Of a DNA stretch of 64,000 nt, positions 1-7,824 are shown one piece after another. A model generated the notes under the pieces. That model had not been told where the DNA came from. It saw only the letters and a program-made list of their open reading frames with translations, and made no database searches. Every line of letters begins with the position of its first letter. Within the stretch, counting starts at the first letter, position 1. The position numbers and the translations under genes were made by a program. Origin of the DNA: Mangrovibacterium sp041596335 (lineage in GTDB: Bacteria; Bacteroidota; Bacteroidia; Bacteroidales; Prolixibacteraceae); NCBI RefSeq assembly GCF_041596335.1, contig NZ_JBFHIT010000015.1:1-64000 (forward strand), written 5' to 3'.

Positions 1-384
1 ATCGACTTGTCGTTGGCACCAAACCGAGAGATTTTAGCTGATGCATTCCGTTTCTGGGAGAATCAAAAATTAAATAATTGGGCTTGGTGTATCATGTCCA
101 ATCATATTCATTGGGTATTTTCGTTGAATAAGCATGATGAACGCAATAATCCGGTTTATCTGCAAGATATTCTGCAGTCGGTAAAACGAACAACGGCCAG
201 AAAGATAAACGAGCACTATGGATTGATAGGCAAGTCACTCTGGCAAAAAGAAAGCTATGATACGACAATCCGGGATCATGTGCATTTGCACCGGGCTATT
301 GAATATACGCTAAACAATCCGGTAAAAGCAGGCCTCGTGAAAAATCAGTGTGAATGGGTCGGCTCCTGGCAACGAATTGGGTAA
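1..384 (+). CDS. REP-associated tyrosine transposase (RAYT, Y1_Tnp/IS200-like), 5' end cut by window
   Basis: The frame is open from base 1, so the gene starts before the window and 127 codons are visible. The residues SNHIHWVF carry the HxH (HUH) metal-binding motif of Y1 transposases, and the later stretch LWQKESYDTTIRDHVH, followed by EYTLNNPVKAGL, is the usual C-terminal half with the catalytic Tyr of the RAYT/TnpA_REP family. These single-domain nucleases cut single-stranded DNA at REP hairpins. The stop codon sits 2 bases before the first copy of a palindrome array (387-828), which is the expected partner of a RAYT. Likely domesticated rather than a mobile insertion sequence. Family assignment is firm; activity is inferred. 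Confidence 0.88.
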   Translation: MDLSLAPNREILADAFRFWENQKLNNWAWCIMSNHIHWVFSLNKHDERNNPVYLQDILQSVKRTTARKINEHYGLIGKSLWQKESYDTTIRDHVHLHRAIEYTLNNPVKAGLVKNQCEWVGSWQRIG

Positions 385-386
385 TC

Positions 387-828
387 AATCGAATGCAATT
401 CGATTGTCCCACGAACCACCCGGGACGAGCGATTTGTAATCGCTCGAAAACCCAAAACAGAACCAATCAATCGAATACAATTCGATTGTCCCACAGACTA
501 CCCGGGACGAGTGATTTGCAATCGCTCGAAAACCTACCCAAACAGAACTAATCAATCGAATGCAATTCGATTGTCCCAGACTACCCGGGACGAGCGATTT
601 GCAATCGCTCGAAAACCCACCCAAAACAGAACCAATCAATCGAATACAATTCGAGTGTCCCAGACTATCCGGGACGAGCGATTTGCAATCGCTCGAAAAC
701 CCACCCGAACAGAACCAATCAATCGAATACAATACAATTGTCCCAGACCACCCGGGACGAGCGATTTGTAATCGCTCGAAAACTCACCCAAACGGAACCA
801 ATCAATCGAATACAATTCGAGTGTCCCA
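387..828. repeat. REP-like array of two alternating palindromes
   Basis: Palindrome A, AATCGAAT-ACA/GCA-ATTCGATT, occurs at 387-405, 469-487, 554-572, 638-656, 721-739 and 804-822. Palindrome B, CGAGCGATT-TGC/TGT-AATCGCTCG, occurs at 426-446, 508-528, 591-611, 675-695 and 758-778. The period is 82-85 bases. The flanks GTCCCA(GA) and CACCCGGGA are conserved, and so is the A-rich linker AAAACCCACCCAAACAGAACC with small changes. Most B copies have perfect arms; the A copies at 638 and 804 have one mismatch and the copy at 721 has more. The array directly follows the RAYT gene, so it is read as its REP target array. Confidence 0.9.
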
Positions 829-845
829 GAGAAGAGAGACGGGAA

Positions 846-880
846 CAAAAAAGCAGGCTCCTTTTCAGAAACCTGCTTCG
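846..880 (-). terminator. Intrinsic terminator of tpx
   Basis: Read on the minus strand, AAGCAGG and CCTGCTT (872-878 and 851-857) form a 7-bp stem with a 14-base loop, followed by a run of T (A run at 846-852 on the plus strand). It lies 22 bases after the tpx stop codon. Confidence 0.75.
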
Positions 881-901
881 CAGAATTGTTTTCTCAATTG
901 A

Positions 902-1414
902 TTACAATAGTTTTTTGACGACCGCTAAAGCAGCTTCATAGTTCGGCTCGTCGGTAACCTCAGGACAGATTTCAACATACTGAATCACGCCTTGTTTGTC
1001 AACGACAACTGTTCCGCGAGCAAGCAAACGAAGCTCTTTAATCAAGAAACCATATTTGGTTCCAACCTCAACGTCTTTGTGATCTGATGCGGTAACCACT
1101 TTATCTAATCCTTCGGCAGCGCAAAAACGGCTTTGAGCAAAAGGTAAGTCACAGGAAACAGACAAAATGACGGCATCGCCCAAATTAGCAGCCTCGGCGT
1201 TAAAACGCTTGTTTTGCAATTGGCATACGCCTGTATCGATTGATGGGTAAAGCGCCAAAACGCGAACTTTACCATCATAGTCACTCAATTTAATTGGGTT
1301 CAGTCCTGCTCCAACCACCGTGAAATCCGGTGCTTTCTGACCAACTTTTACTTCTTCTCCCAGTAGGGTTAACGGACCACCTTTAAAGGTAATCTTTCCG
1401 GTTGTTTCTTTCAT
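902..1414 (-). CDS. tpx: Thiol peroxidase (atypical 2-Cys peroxiredoxin, Tpx)
   Basis: Reduces hydrogen peroxide and alkyl hydroperoxides, using thioredoxin. The 170-residue length fits the family. The peroxidatic site is PSIDTGVC (Thr61, Cys64) and the resolving Cys98 lies in DLPFAQSRFCAAEGL, both diagnostic for Tpx. Cys88 (SVSCDLP) is an extra cysteine next to the resolving loop. The frame could extend 14 codons upstream, but homologues begin with M-x-x-T-x-G-K-I-T-F-K, so the ATG at 1412-1414 is preferred. Single-gene unit with its own terminator. In Bacteroidota this enzyme acts in the cytoplasm; no signal peptide is seen. Confidence 0.95.
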   Translation of the reverse strand: MKETTGKITFKGGPLTLLGEEVKVGQKAPDFTVVGAGLNPIKLSDYDGKVRVLALYPSIDTGVCQLQNKRFNAEAANLGDAVILSVSCDLPFAQSRFCAAEGLDKVVTASDHKDVEVGTKYGFLIKELRLLARGTVVVDKQGVIQYVEICPEVTDEPNYEAALAVVKKLL

Positions 1415-1724
1415 TATTGTTGATTTTATTAAAAACTTATCGGCCAAACGGCCCAAACGGTTTGTTCATTAATATATTTCAAATACACGGTTGAATCGCG
1501 GCAGCAATGCGAGAACCGAAATTCCTTCATTAAAACACATAAGCCGCATGCTTGTTTAAAGCTACTGAAATTTGTGTAAAAAAACAGCACATCTTCGGGT
1601 TCTGCCACACATTGGCGACAATCACCTTCAAGCAGGAACTAAACCAAATACTTGACTTCTACCCCAAACATGTTGTACTTTGCAGAAAATTTGAAAACAA
1701 AGGACAAGCTTTAATTCAGCAAAT
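1415..1724. other. Divergent intergenic region between tpx and a lipoprotein gene
   Basis: Roughly 310 bases holding the upstream regions of both genes. A plus-strand promoter candidate is listed separately. Next to the tpx side CCAAACGG is repeated in tandem (near 1443-1460). No RNA gene or convincing small ORF is seen; the open frame starting near 1552 runs out of frame into the next gene and has no family features. Confidence 0.5.
1652..1682 (+). promoter_or_regulatory. Candidate Bacteroidota-type promoter
   Basis: TTG at 1652-1654 and TACTTTG at 1676-1682 are separated by 21 bases, close to the Bacteroidota pattern TTTG-N19-TAnnTTTG. It lies 42 bases before the ATG of the lipoprotein gene at 1725. 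Confidence 0.5.
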
Positions 1725-2591
1725 ATGGACAAAAACACCTATCGCTGGTCAGGAATTTGGACGACAATCGTTTTGCTGCTCGCACTATGGGGATGTGGAA
1801 ACAATACGCAAAAAATTGCAGAACCCGTTGAGAATATGGTCACAGAAAGTCGTTCGGACGATGTTGTGACTGATTCAGTTGCGGTTGAACCGGAGCCTAT
1901 CGTACAAGCCAGCCAGCAAAAAGACAATGAAGGAGTTGCTTCCGTCATCAGCAAGAGCCCCGTGCTTCAACCTGTGGAAGCCATAAAAAAGCCGGCTCAA
2001 AAGGTAACAGCTCCGGCTAGCGAATTATTTCCCGGCCAAATGATGGTTTATGCTCCGGATTCGATGTCGGAGCATCGCGAAGAAAAAATCATTGCGCTGG
2101 TTCAACAGCAAATTGACGAAAGCAGCGCGATCCGGGAGATCGCCAGAAGTCTGCAATCCAGTGAACAACAAGTTGCCGGAGACACCAACATCCACGACAT
2201 CAAGCTTAGCGACTCATTGCGCGTGTCCTTGGTATTCAACCCGGATGATTTCAAATTAATCAGCGACCAGTCGATTTACTACAGCCGCTTTGTGAAAGGC
2301 CAAACCCATTATTTTGATTGGGAAGTTGAACCTCAAAGCCCGGGTGAAAAAACCTTAACCATCAAAATCGAAAACTATGTAAACGGCTCGTGGAATAACT
2401 TTGCGTCACCACAAACAATAAAGATACAAGTCAAAGTGAATCAAGGCAAACTGTGGACCGGAATTTGGGACAACTTGCAGAACGATCCCACCTGGCTGCT
2501 CGACAAAGTGATGTTGCCCGTGCTCGCATTTATCGCCGGATTGTTCGCCACCTTCATTAAACGCCGGTTGTTTGGAAGCAAAGAAGAATGA
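1725..2591 (+). CDS. Predicted lipoprotein with a C-terminal membrane helix, function unknown
   Basis: 288 residues. Residues 10-24 form a signal peptide ending in LALWGC, a plausible lipobox with Cys24. A low-complexity acidic/Ala/Pro-rich linker (residues ~30-110) follows, then a predicted beta-rich domain (~150-240, with YFDWEVEP and KTLTIKIENY). Near the C-terminus LPVLAFIAGLFATFI followed by KRR is a clear transmembrane helix. A protein that is lipidated at the N-terminus and also has a C-terminal helix with a positive tail is unusual and suggests anchoring at two points of the inner membrane. I recognise no family. It has its own promoter candidate; the next gene is convergent. Confidence 0.8.
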   Translation: MDKNTYRWSGIWTTIVLLLALWGCGNNTQKIAEPVENMVTESRSDDVVTDSVAVEPEPIVQASQQKDNEGVASVISKSPVLQPVEAIKKPAQKVTAPASELFPGQMMVYAPDSMSEHREEKIIALVQQQIDESSAIREIARSLQSSEQQVAGDTNIHDIKLSDSLRVSLVFNPDDFKLISDQSIYYSRFVKGQTHYFDWEVEPQSPGEKTLTIKIENYVNGSWNNFASPQTIKIQVKVNQGKLWTGIWDNLQNDPTWLLDKVMLPVLAFIAGLFATFIKRRLFGSKEE

Positions 2592-2737
2592 AGCCCGTTT
2601 CCCGCACGTTAGGAAAACAACAGGCGACCGCCCATCCGAGCCGGTGTTTTCGGGGAACCGTTGTTTATAAAAAAACGGAAGCTGAGAAGTGACAATACGT
2701 AACAACCGGAAGCGAAGGAAGCGGTTTGCCCGCGCTT

Positions 2738-3316
2738 CTACTTCACTCGTTTGATATTGTAAATCTGAACCGGTTCGAGAAGATACTGCCCCTGATCGGC
2801 TTGCTGCTGAATTTGACGAATGACATCCATTCCTTCAACCACTTCACCAAAAGCGGCGAAACCTTGACCGTCGGGGTTGCGCTGCCCCCCAAAATCGAGT
2901 TCCGGCTGATCGCCAATACAAATAAAGAACTCGGTGCTGGCTGTTCCGGGCTGGTTTCGTGCCATCGACAGGGTACCATCCCGATGCTTGATCCCGGTTT
3001 GTGAAGTTGTTTCATGAGCTATTGCCGGATAATTACGAATAATCCCATCATCCTTCAGCCCCGCTTGTACGACCTCAATCTTAACCGGACTTTCATCCTG
3101 ATTGTCTGGTCGCACGACCCGGTAAAACGATGCATTCAGGTACACTCCCCGATCAACCAAGTTAAGAAAATTGCCGCCGGTCAAGGGCGCACCAATCGTA
3201 TCGATCTCTAACACCACAGTTCCCATCGAGCTTTCGATTTCGACTTTTGGCAGAGCCGGTTGGCTGCAAGCGCCAAGCAGCAGCATCAGCAGAACAAACA
3301 ATGCGTTCTTTCCCAT
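2738..3316 (-). CDS. Cyclophilin-type peptidyl-prolyl cis-trans isomerase, lipoprotein
   Basis: 192 residues. Signal peptide with lipobox LLGAC (Cys17) places it in the cell envelope as a lipoprotein. The mature part carries the cyclophilin fold: ESSMGTVVLEID, NFLNLVDRGVY, FYRVV, GTLSMARNQPGTASTEFFI (the PPIase core, in which Gln and Phe line the active site) and FAAFGEVVEGMDVI. It speeds prolyl isomerisation in exported proteins. A GAAGCG/CGCTTC hairpin just after the stop codon may aid termination. The assignment is firm; the substrate is unknown. Confidence 0.93.
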   Translation of the reverse strand: MGKNALFVLLMLLLGACSQPALPKVEIESSMGTVVLEIDTIGAPLTGGNFLNLVDRGVYLNASFYRVVRPDNQDESPVKIEVVQAGLKDDGIIRNYPAIAHETTSQTGIKHRDGTLSMARNQPGTASTEFFICIGDQPELDFGGQRNPDGQGFAAFGEVVEGMDVIRQIQQQADQGQYLLEPVQIYNIKRVK

Positions 3317-3540
3317 CTAATTAACATTTTTCGGTCACCGACCTGATTTATAGTTGATTCAGCGCCTTCCGTCCGGAACACGAAGGACTCCCAAAAAACG
3401 CGTTTGACCATTGCCAACACGCCGCGTTTTTCGGACACAAACTTAATGGTTTTTAGACACTTTTAGTGTTCAATATTTCATTTTTGCTTAATCGCTTCGT
3501 AACAAGAAAGGGGTTTCTTGCATCAGTTATTTGATGAATT

Positions 3541-4374
3541 ATGAAAGCGAGAAAGCTTCAAGTATCGGTTATCTCCGATTTGCATCTGGCAACCAGAGCC
3601 TGCAAGGCCAAATCGATTGTGAAATATCTGAAGTCGATAAACCCCGGCACTTTAGTGCTTAACGGCGATATTATTGACTCGTGGCGGTTTAGTCGGAATT
3701 ACTTTCCTAAGCCCCATCTCAAGGTGGTTCGGCAGTTGATTAAGATGCTGGAAAAGGGTGTTCAAATCTATTACATAACGGGTAACCACGACGAGTTTCT
3801 GCGGAAGTTTAACCAAACTGAAATCGGCAAGTTGAAAGTGGTCAATCAGCTCATCCTCGAACTGGATGGCAAGAAAACCTGGATCTTTCACGGAGATCTG
3901 TTTGATCATATCATCCACAAAGCCAAATGGCTTGCCAAGATCGGAGCGGCGGCCTACGGACTGATCACGGTTATAAATGCCGGCCTCAACCTACTGCTTA
4001 AACCATTTGGCGTGAAGGGATTCATCCTATACAAACGATTGAAGAAAAAATCGTCAAACGAAGGTCGGCCAACCACCTTTGAAAAAGCGATAGCAGCGGC
4101 GGCGGCAGCTCAAAATTACGAAACAGTCATTTGCGGGCATACTCACGTTCCGAAGGATAAAATACTGATGATGCCCGGCAAACCGGTGCACTACCTAAAC
4201 TGTGGCGACTGGGTTGAGCATTACACCGCTGCGGAATATCAGAATGGAAAATGGGAACTAATTTACTTTGAGGATAATGACGAAGATACGCTAGCCGATG
4301 AGCCGGACATTCCGGATCAGAAACAAGTTTATCAATCGCTTTTTAAAGAACTCGCAGTGGCCAACCTACTGTAA
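3541..4374 (+). CDS. UDP-2,3-diacylglucosamine pyrophosphatase-like metallophosphoesterase (LpxH family)
   Basis: 277 residues with all metallophosphoesterase motifs: SDLHL (Asp13, His15), NGDIIDSW (Asp43), GNHDE (Asn82, His83), FHGDLFD (His117) and CGHTHVPK (His200, His202). This set with the GDLFDH spacing matches the LpxH/UDP-diacylglucosamine hydrolase group, though Bacteroidota have several paralogues of which only some act in lipid A synthesis. An Ala/Leu-rich hydrophobic segment at ~133-160 may touch the membrane. The next gene, a glycosyltransferase, begins 20 bases downstream, so the pair likely acts in one envelope lipid pathway. The specific substrate is not shown by the sequence. 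Confidence 0.85.
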   Translation: MKARKLQVSVISDLHLATRACKAKSIVKYLKSINPGTLVLNGDIIDSWRFSRNYFPKPHLKVVRQLIKMLEKGVQIYYITGNHDEFLRKFNQTEIGKLKVVNQLILELDGKKTWIFHGDLFDHIIHKAKWLAKIGAAAYGLITVINAGLNLLLKPFGVKGFILYKRLKKKSSNEGRPTTFEKAIAAAAAAQNYETVICGHTHVPKDKILMMPGKPVHYLNCGDWVEHYTAAEYQNGKWELIYFEDNDEDTLADEPDIPDQKQVYQSLFKELAVANLL

Positions 4375-4394
4375 CGACCAATAATGCAAACACG

Positions 4395-5444
4395 ATGAAA
4401 AAAACAAACATCCGCATCTTATACGCCATACAGGGAACCGGTAACGGGCATCTCGCACGGGCTACCGAAATTGTTCCACTATTGGAGCAGTTAGGAAACG
4501 TAGATGTTCTGGTTAGCGGTATTCAGGGCGACCTGCAATTACCATTCGCGGTGAAATACCAGTTTTACGGACTAAGTTTCATCTTCGGCAAACTCGGAGG
4601 AGTAAGCTTATGGGAAACCGTTCGGCGCTCCAGACCAATCCGCTTTATTCGCGATTTACTCAGCTTGCCCGTGCAAGACTATGACTTGGTAATCTGCGAT
4701 TTTGAACCCGTAACTGCCTGGGCCTGCAAACTACGCGGAAAAAAATGCATTGGGCTGAGCCACCAAAATGCGGTGCTTCACCACAGAGCTCCCAAACCTT
4801 CGCATACCGATTTATTGGGGCACCTGATTTTGACGAATTACGCGCCCGCGAGCCGCAAGTATGGCTTTCACTTCAGGGCAATGGACGAACAGAACTACAC
4901 ACCCGTCATCCGCTCAGCAATCCGAAACGCGAAGCCGGTCAATCGGGGCCACTATACGGTTTATCTTCCGGCCTTCAGTAACGAAGAAATTGAGCATATA
5001 CTCCGCTGTTTCCCTCAATTCCAGTGGCATGTGTTCTCGAAACACCGAAAAGAAAGCTATCGGAAAGGATCGATCTGGTTTCGTCCGGTATCGTTGACCG
5101 ACTTTACCGAATCATTTATCAGCTGTGCCGGTATTCTTTGTACAGCAGGATTTGAAACCCCGGCAGAAGCCATACACATGGGTAAAAAGCTATGCGTGAT
5201 ACCAATGAAAAACCAATACGAACAAGCCTGCAATGCGGTCTTTGCCGGAAACATGGGCATTCGGGTGCTTACCAACTGGCACGATTCGGCCGACCAATTG
5301 GCTGACTGGCTGCATTACGATGAACCATTGCAAATAAACTACCCTGACCAGACTCGCGGGATTCTCGAAAAAATTGTCCTCGAGGCCGAAACGGACTTGT
5401 TGCTTAAAATGAATGCTTCGCCTCAACGCACTGATTCGGAATGA
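4395..5444 (+). CDS. Glycosyltransferase family protein, MurG-like fold (MJ1255/GT28-like)
   Basis: 349 residues. The N-terminus RILYAIQGTGNGHLARATEI holds the glycine-rich loop of GT-B enzymes that move sugars from nucleotide donors. The C-terminal half has ILCTAGFETPAEAIHMGKKL, the donor-binding region typical of MurG/GT28-like proteins, followed by PMKNQYEQACNA. No signal peptide; the enzyme should sit on the cytoplasmic side of the membrane. It is 20 bases downstream of the LpxH-like gene and very likely co-transcribed, which points to glycolipid or lipid A-related synthesis. Acceptor and sugar are unknown. Confidence 0.85.
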   Translation: MKKTNIRILYAIQGTGNGHLARATEIVPLLEQLGNVDVLVSGIQGDLQLPFAVKYQFYGLSFIFGKLGGVSLWETVRRSRPIRFIRDLLSLPVQDYDLVICDFEPVTAWACKLRGKKCIGLSHQNAVLHHRAPKPSHTDLLGHLILTNYAPASRKYGFHFRAMDEQNYTPVIRSAIRNAKPVNRGHYTVYLPAFSNEEIEHILRCFPQFQWHVFSKHRKESYRKGSIWFRPVSLTDFTESFISCAGILCTAGFETPAEAIHMGKKLCVIPMKNQYEQACNAVFAGNMGIRVLTNWHDSADQLADWLHYDEPLQINYPDQTRGILEKIVLEAETDLLLKMNASPQRTDSE

Positions 5445-5912
5445 TAGTCCGATAAATCTACCAACGCCATGGACACGCTAAGCTCGCCCGTCCCCCGGGA
5501 ACTATGGATGCTCAGATTGAATTTCGATTCAAAGAAACGTCGGTCACTCATCACCGCTACTCAGTGATTACCCTCACGCGCTTTAACCGCGATGCCATCG
5601 CCACCTGCTGTTTTTTGCTCCGCTGACCAAAAGGCAAAACGGCCGTATACGCGAAGTTCCGAACCAAATGGAGCTGCACCTTCATTCACCAGCTATTTTG
5701 CTCTCGATTGAAACCTGGGAGCGACAAATCGACAGGCCGTTAGCGAATCTCGCCACCATACCCGGAATAACGCTGTTGAATAGGCTCCAAATGAACTAAA
5801 ATTCACTTCCTCAATTCCAAATTCCCGGTAAAAAGCTGAACAAATAACCTGATTTATGGTTTTAGGTGAAAAAGCCAATCATCAACCAAACACACCTAAA
5901 AACTGATTACTC
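5445..5912. other. 468-base intergenic region, no gene recognised
   Basis: Several short open frames are present on both strands (longest about 61 codons) but none shows a family motif, a good start or protein-like composition. No hairpin with a T tract stands out after the glycosyltransferase stop. The region could hold decayed coding sequence, but I see no direct proof. Confidence 0.4.
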
Positions 5913-6920
5913 ATGAAATTGCTCAAAAAATTACTTGCCACCCTGATCATCTTAGCCTTAATTTTTGTGATTGTCGCCTGGTTCCTGCCGAAGGAAATCC
6001 AGGTTAACCGACACATCCAAATTGACGCGCCGGTTCGTGTTGTTTTCAATCAGGTCAACGACTTGCATTCGTGGCAGAAGTGGGCAGTCTGGAATCAGAT
6101 CGATCCGGACATGAAGGTTAACTACCAACAGCTCGGCATTGGCGAAGGGGCTGGCTACCAATGGCAAAGCGATCACAAACAAGTTGGTTCCGGATCTTTA
6201 ACGATAAGCAGCTCTGTTCCATACGATTCAATTGTTGTAGCGTTGGATTTTGGAGAGAAAGGACTCGCGACAGCACCCTTTCGGTTTGTAGAAGAAAATA
6301 ACCAAACGACCGTACTATGGGGTTTCAAAACTGATCTGGGCGACAACCCGCTTTATCGTTGGATGGGACTTATGTTCGAAAGTATGATTGGTCCCGATTT
6401 GGAAGAAGGATTAGAGAATCTGAAGGTTGTATCGGAGACCATTTGGCAGGAAAAGCAACCCTTGGTTCGTCTGCAAACCTTGCCCGATATGAACTACATT
6501 AGTTTGCGCGAAGAGGTGGAGTTCAACCAAATATCGACTGCCATGGCTCGCATGTATGGTGTATTGTACACCGCAATTCAACATAGAAATATCGAAATGA
6601 ACGATATGCCTTTTGCAATCTACCATAAAATTGACGGAGAAATTGTTGATTTGGAATGCGGGATTCCGGTTACTCAAATCACTGAAGGAACCGATCTGAT
6701 TCAGCAAGCAACGCTACAAAGCAGAACTTATATCGAAGCCGACCACATTGGCGCTTACGATTCACTTGGTGAAACCCACCAGTTTATGCAGGATTGGCTG
6801 GAAGCCCACAACATTCAGATGGCTGGCGCTCCGATGGAAAAATACCTCACGGACCCATTCCTGGTCAAGGATACTTCGCAATGGATTACTGCTGTTTTTT
6901 ACCCAATTGTTGTAAACTAG
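5913..6920 (+). CDS. Membrane-anchored SRPBCC domain protein with C-terminal GyrI-like (effector-binding) domain
   Basis: 335 residues. Residues 5-27 form one N-terminal transmembrane helix (LLATLIILALIFVIVAWFL). Residues ~33-180 match the SRPBCC/polyketide-cyclase helix-grip fold, beginning with VNRHIQIDAPVRVVFNQVND and containing WQKWAVWNQIDP, typical of these proteins. Residues ~185-335 resemble the GyrI-like/AraC effector-binding domain (LREEVEF, YHKIDGEIVDLECGIPV, GAYDSLGETHQFMQDWL, EKYLTDPF). Both domains bind small hydrophobic molecules, so a ligand-binding role at the membrane is inferred; no enzymatic residues are evident. Monocistronic; gene ends 173 bases before a convergent gene. 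Confidence 0.85.
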   Translation: MKLLKKLLATLIILALIFVIVAWFLPKEIQVNRHIQIDAPVRVVFNQVNDLHSWQKWAVWNQIDPDMKVNYQQLGIGEGAGYQWQSDHKQVGSGSLTISSSVPYDSIVVALDFGEKGLATAPFRFVEENNQTTVLWGFKTDLGDNPLYRWMGLMFESMIGPDLEEGLENLKVVSETIWQEKQPLVRLQTLPDMNYISLREEVEFNQISTAMARMYGVLYTAIQHRNIEMNDMPFAIYHKIDGEIVDLECGIPVTQITEGTDLIQQATLQSRTYIEADHIGAYDSLGETHQFMQDWLEAHNIQMAGAPMEKYLTDPFLVKDTSQWITAVFYPIVVN

Positions 6921-7092
6921 TCCTTTTATATTGAAGGCAACAGAAAAACGTATCTTCTTTTCGCCAAACATAAAAAAGTAGACGTATATACATCCAGCGA
7001 ATGAAATTCCGACAAAATGATGGAACTTGGCCGCACTGTATGCTCCTCATGGTCATGCTTTTCTACAAAACCGACTCACGGACTGGATGTCG

Positions 7093-7824
7093 TTAATCGT
7101 CCAGCACCTTGCTATTTAAAAAACCATCCACCCAGTTTAGCGATCCATGCAGCTGCACCAATTCGGCCTTCAACTGGTTGAAATCGTCCTTCTGTCCGGT
7201 TTCGTAATAGGCTTTTAACAAAAAAAGCTGCACCATAAGTTCGAACCAGCAACAGGAACGGCACTTTTCCGAACTTAACTGCGACAGGCTCAGTTGATAC
7301 TTTTCAATGGCTTTCCTCTTATTGCCCCCCAAAAAACGGGGCTTGTAGAAATACATATTGGCCTGTTCAAAGGCCAGAAGCGGTTCCGTTTCCGACAGTC
7401 GTTCGGCTTTTCGCATTGCCGCCTGATGCGCCGGGTAAAGAATGGGCGCCTGCACCATCGACAGGCTAATTTGGTAGGAATGGAAACAAGCATCCAAGCA
7501 ATAAAACGCGGCATTATTGGGGAACCGGGCCTGCACAGCACGCAAAGCATGGATTGTACGATTCAGCTCATCGCGAGCCTCATCTTTTCGCTTGTTGCCC
7601 AATAAATAGCCGATGTACCCGTAGCGCGCCAAAAATAATTCGCGTTGCCACTCAGCGGTCGAATCGTCCAGCGCCTCCATCCGCCCGATAATTCCCTGCC
7701 AATCGGCGACCCGATCATCAACATAGGCTTCGTACAATTCGCAATGCAACTGCTGTTGCGCGGATTGCCCACAGGATTGAAGCCCTATCAGAAAACAACA
7801 AAGTAGCAGAAATGCGTTACGCAT
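7093..7824 (-). CDS. Predicted TPR-like lipoprotein at end of carotenoid operon
   Basis: About 243 residues. The signal peptide ends in GLQSC, a lipobox. The rest is mostly helical with TPR-like pairs (WQRELFLARYGYIGYLLGNK, then AFEQANMYFYK and KAIEKYQLSLSQL) but does not match a named family that I know. The start could be the ATG at 7828-7830 or 7822-7824; the second gives a cleaner signal peptide. Either start overlaps the end of crtW, so translation is probably coupled with the carotenoid genes. Role in pigment handling or membrane organisation is only a guess from position. Confidence 0.75.
   Translation of the reverse strand: MRNAFLLLCCFLIGLQSCGQSAQQQLHCELYEAYVDDRVADWQGIIGRMEALDDSTAEWQRELFLARYGYIGYLLGNKRKDEARDELNRTIHALRAVQARFPNNAAFYCLDACFHSYQISLSMVQAPILYPAHQAAMRKAERLSETEPLLAFEQANMYFYKPRFLGGNKRKAIEKYQLSLSQLSSEKCRSCCWFELMVQLFLLKAYYETGQKDDFNQLKAELVQLHGSLNWVDGFLNSKVLDD

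Noticed and set aside
387..828. CRISPR-like repeat array
   Set aside because: Units are 82-85 bases with conserved spacers and two palindromes, and the array follows a RAYT gene; there are no cas genes or unique spacers.
354..901. Several short ORFs inside the palindrome array on both strands
   Set aside because: They are translations of the repeats and show repeat-derived, protein-unlike composition.
1552..1869. 105-codon plus-strand ORF
   Set aside because: It overlaps the start of the lipoprotein gene in another frame and has no supporting motif.
5445..5912. Possible pseudogene in the gap after the glycosyltransferase
   Set aside because: Short frames give no recognisable protein, so a decayed gene cannot be supported.
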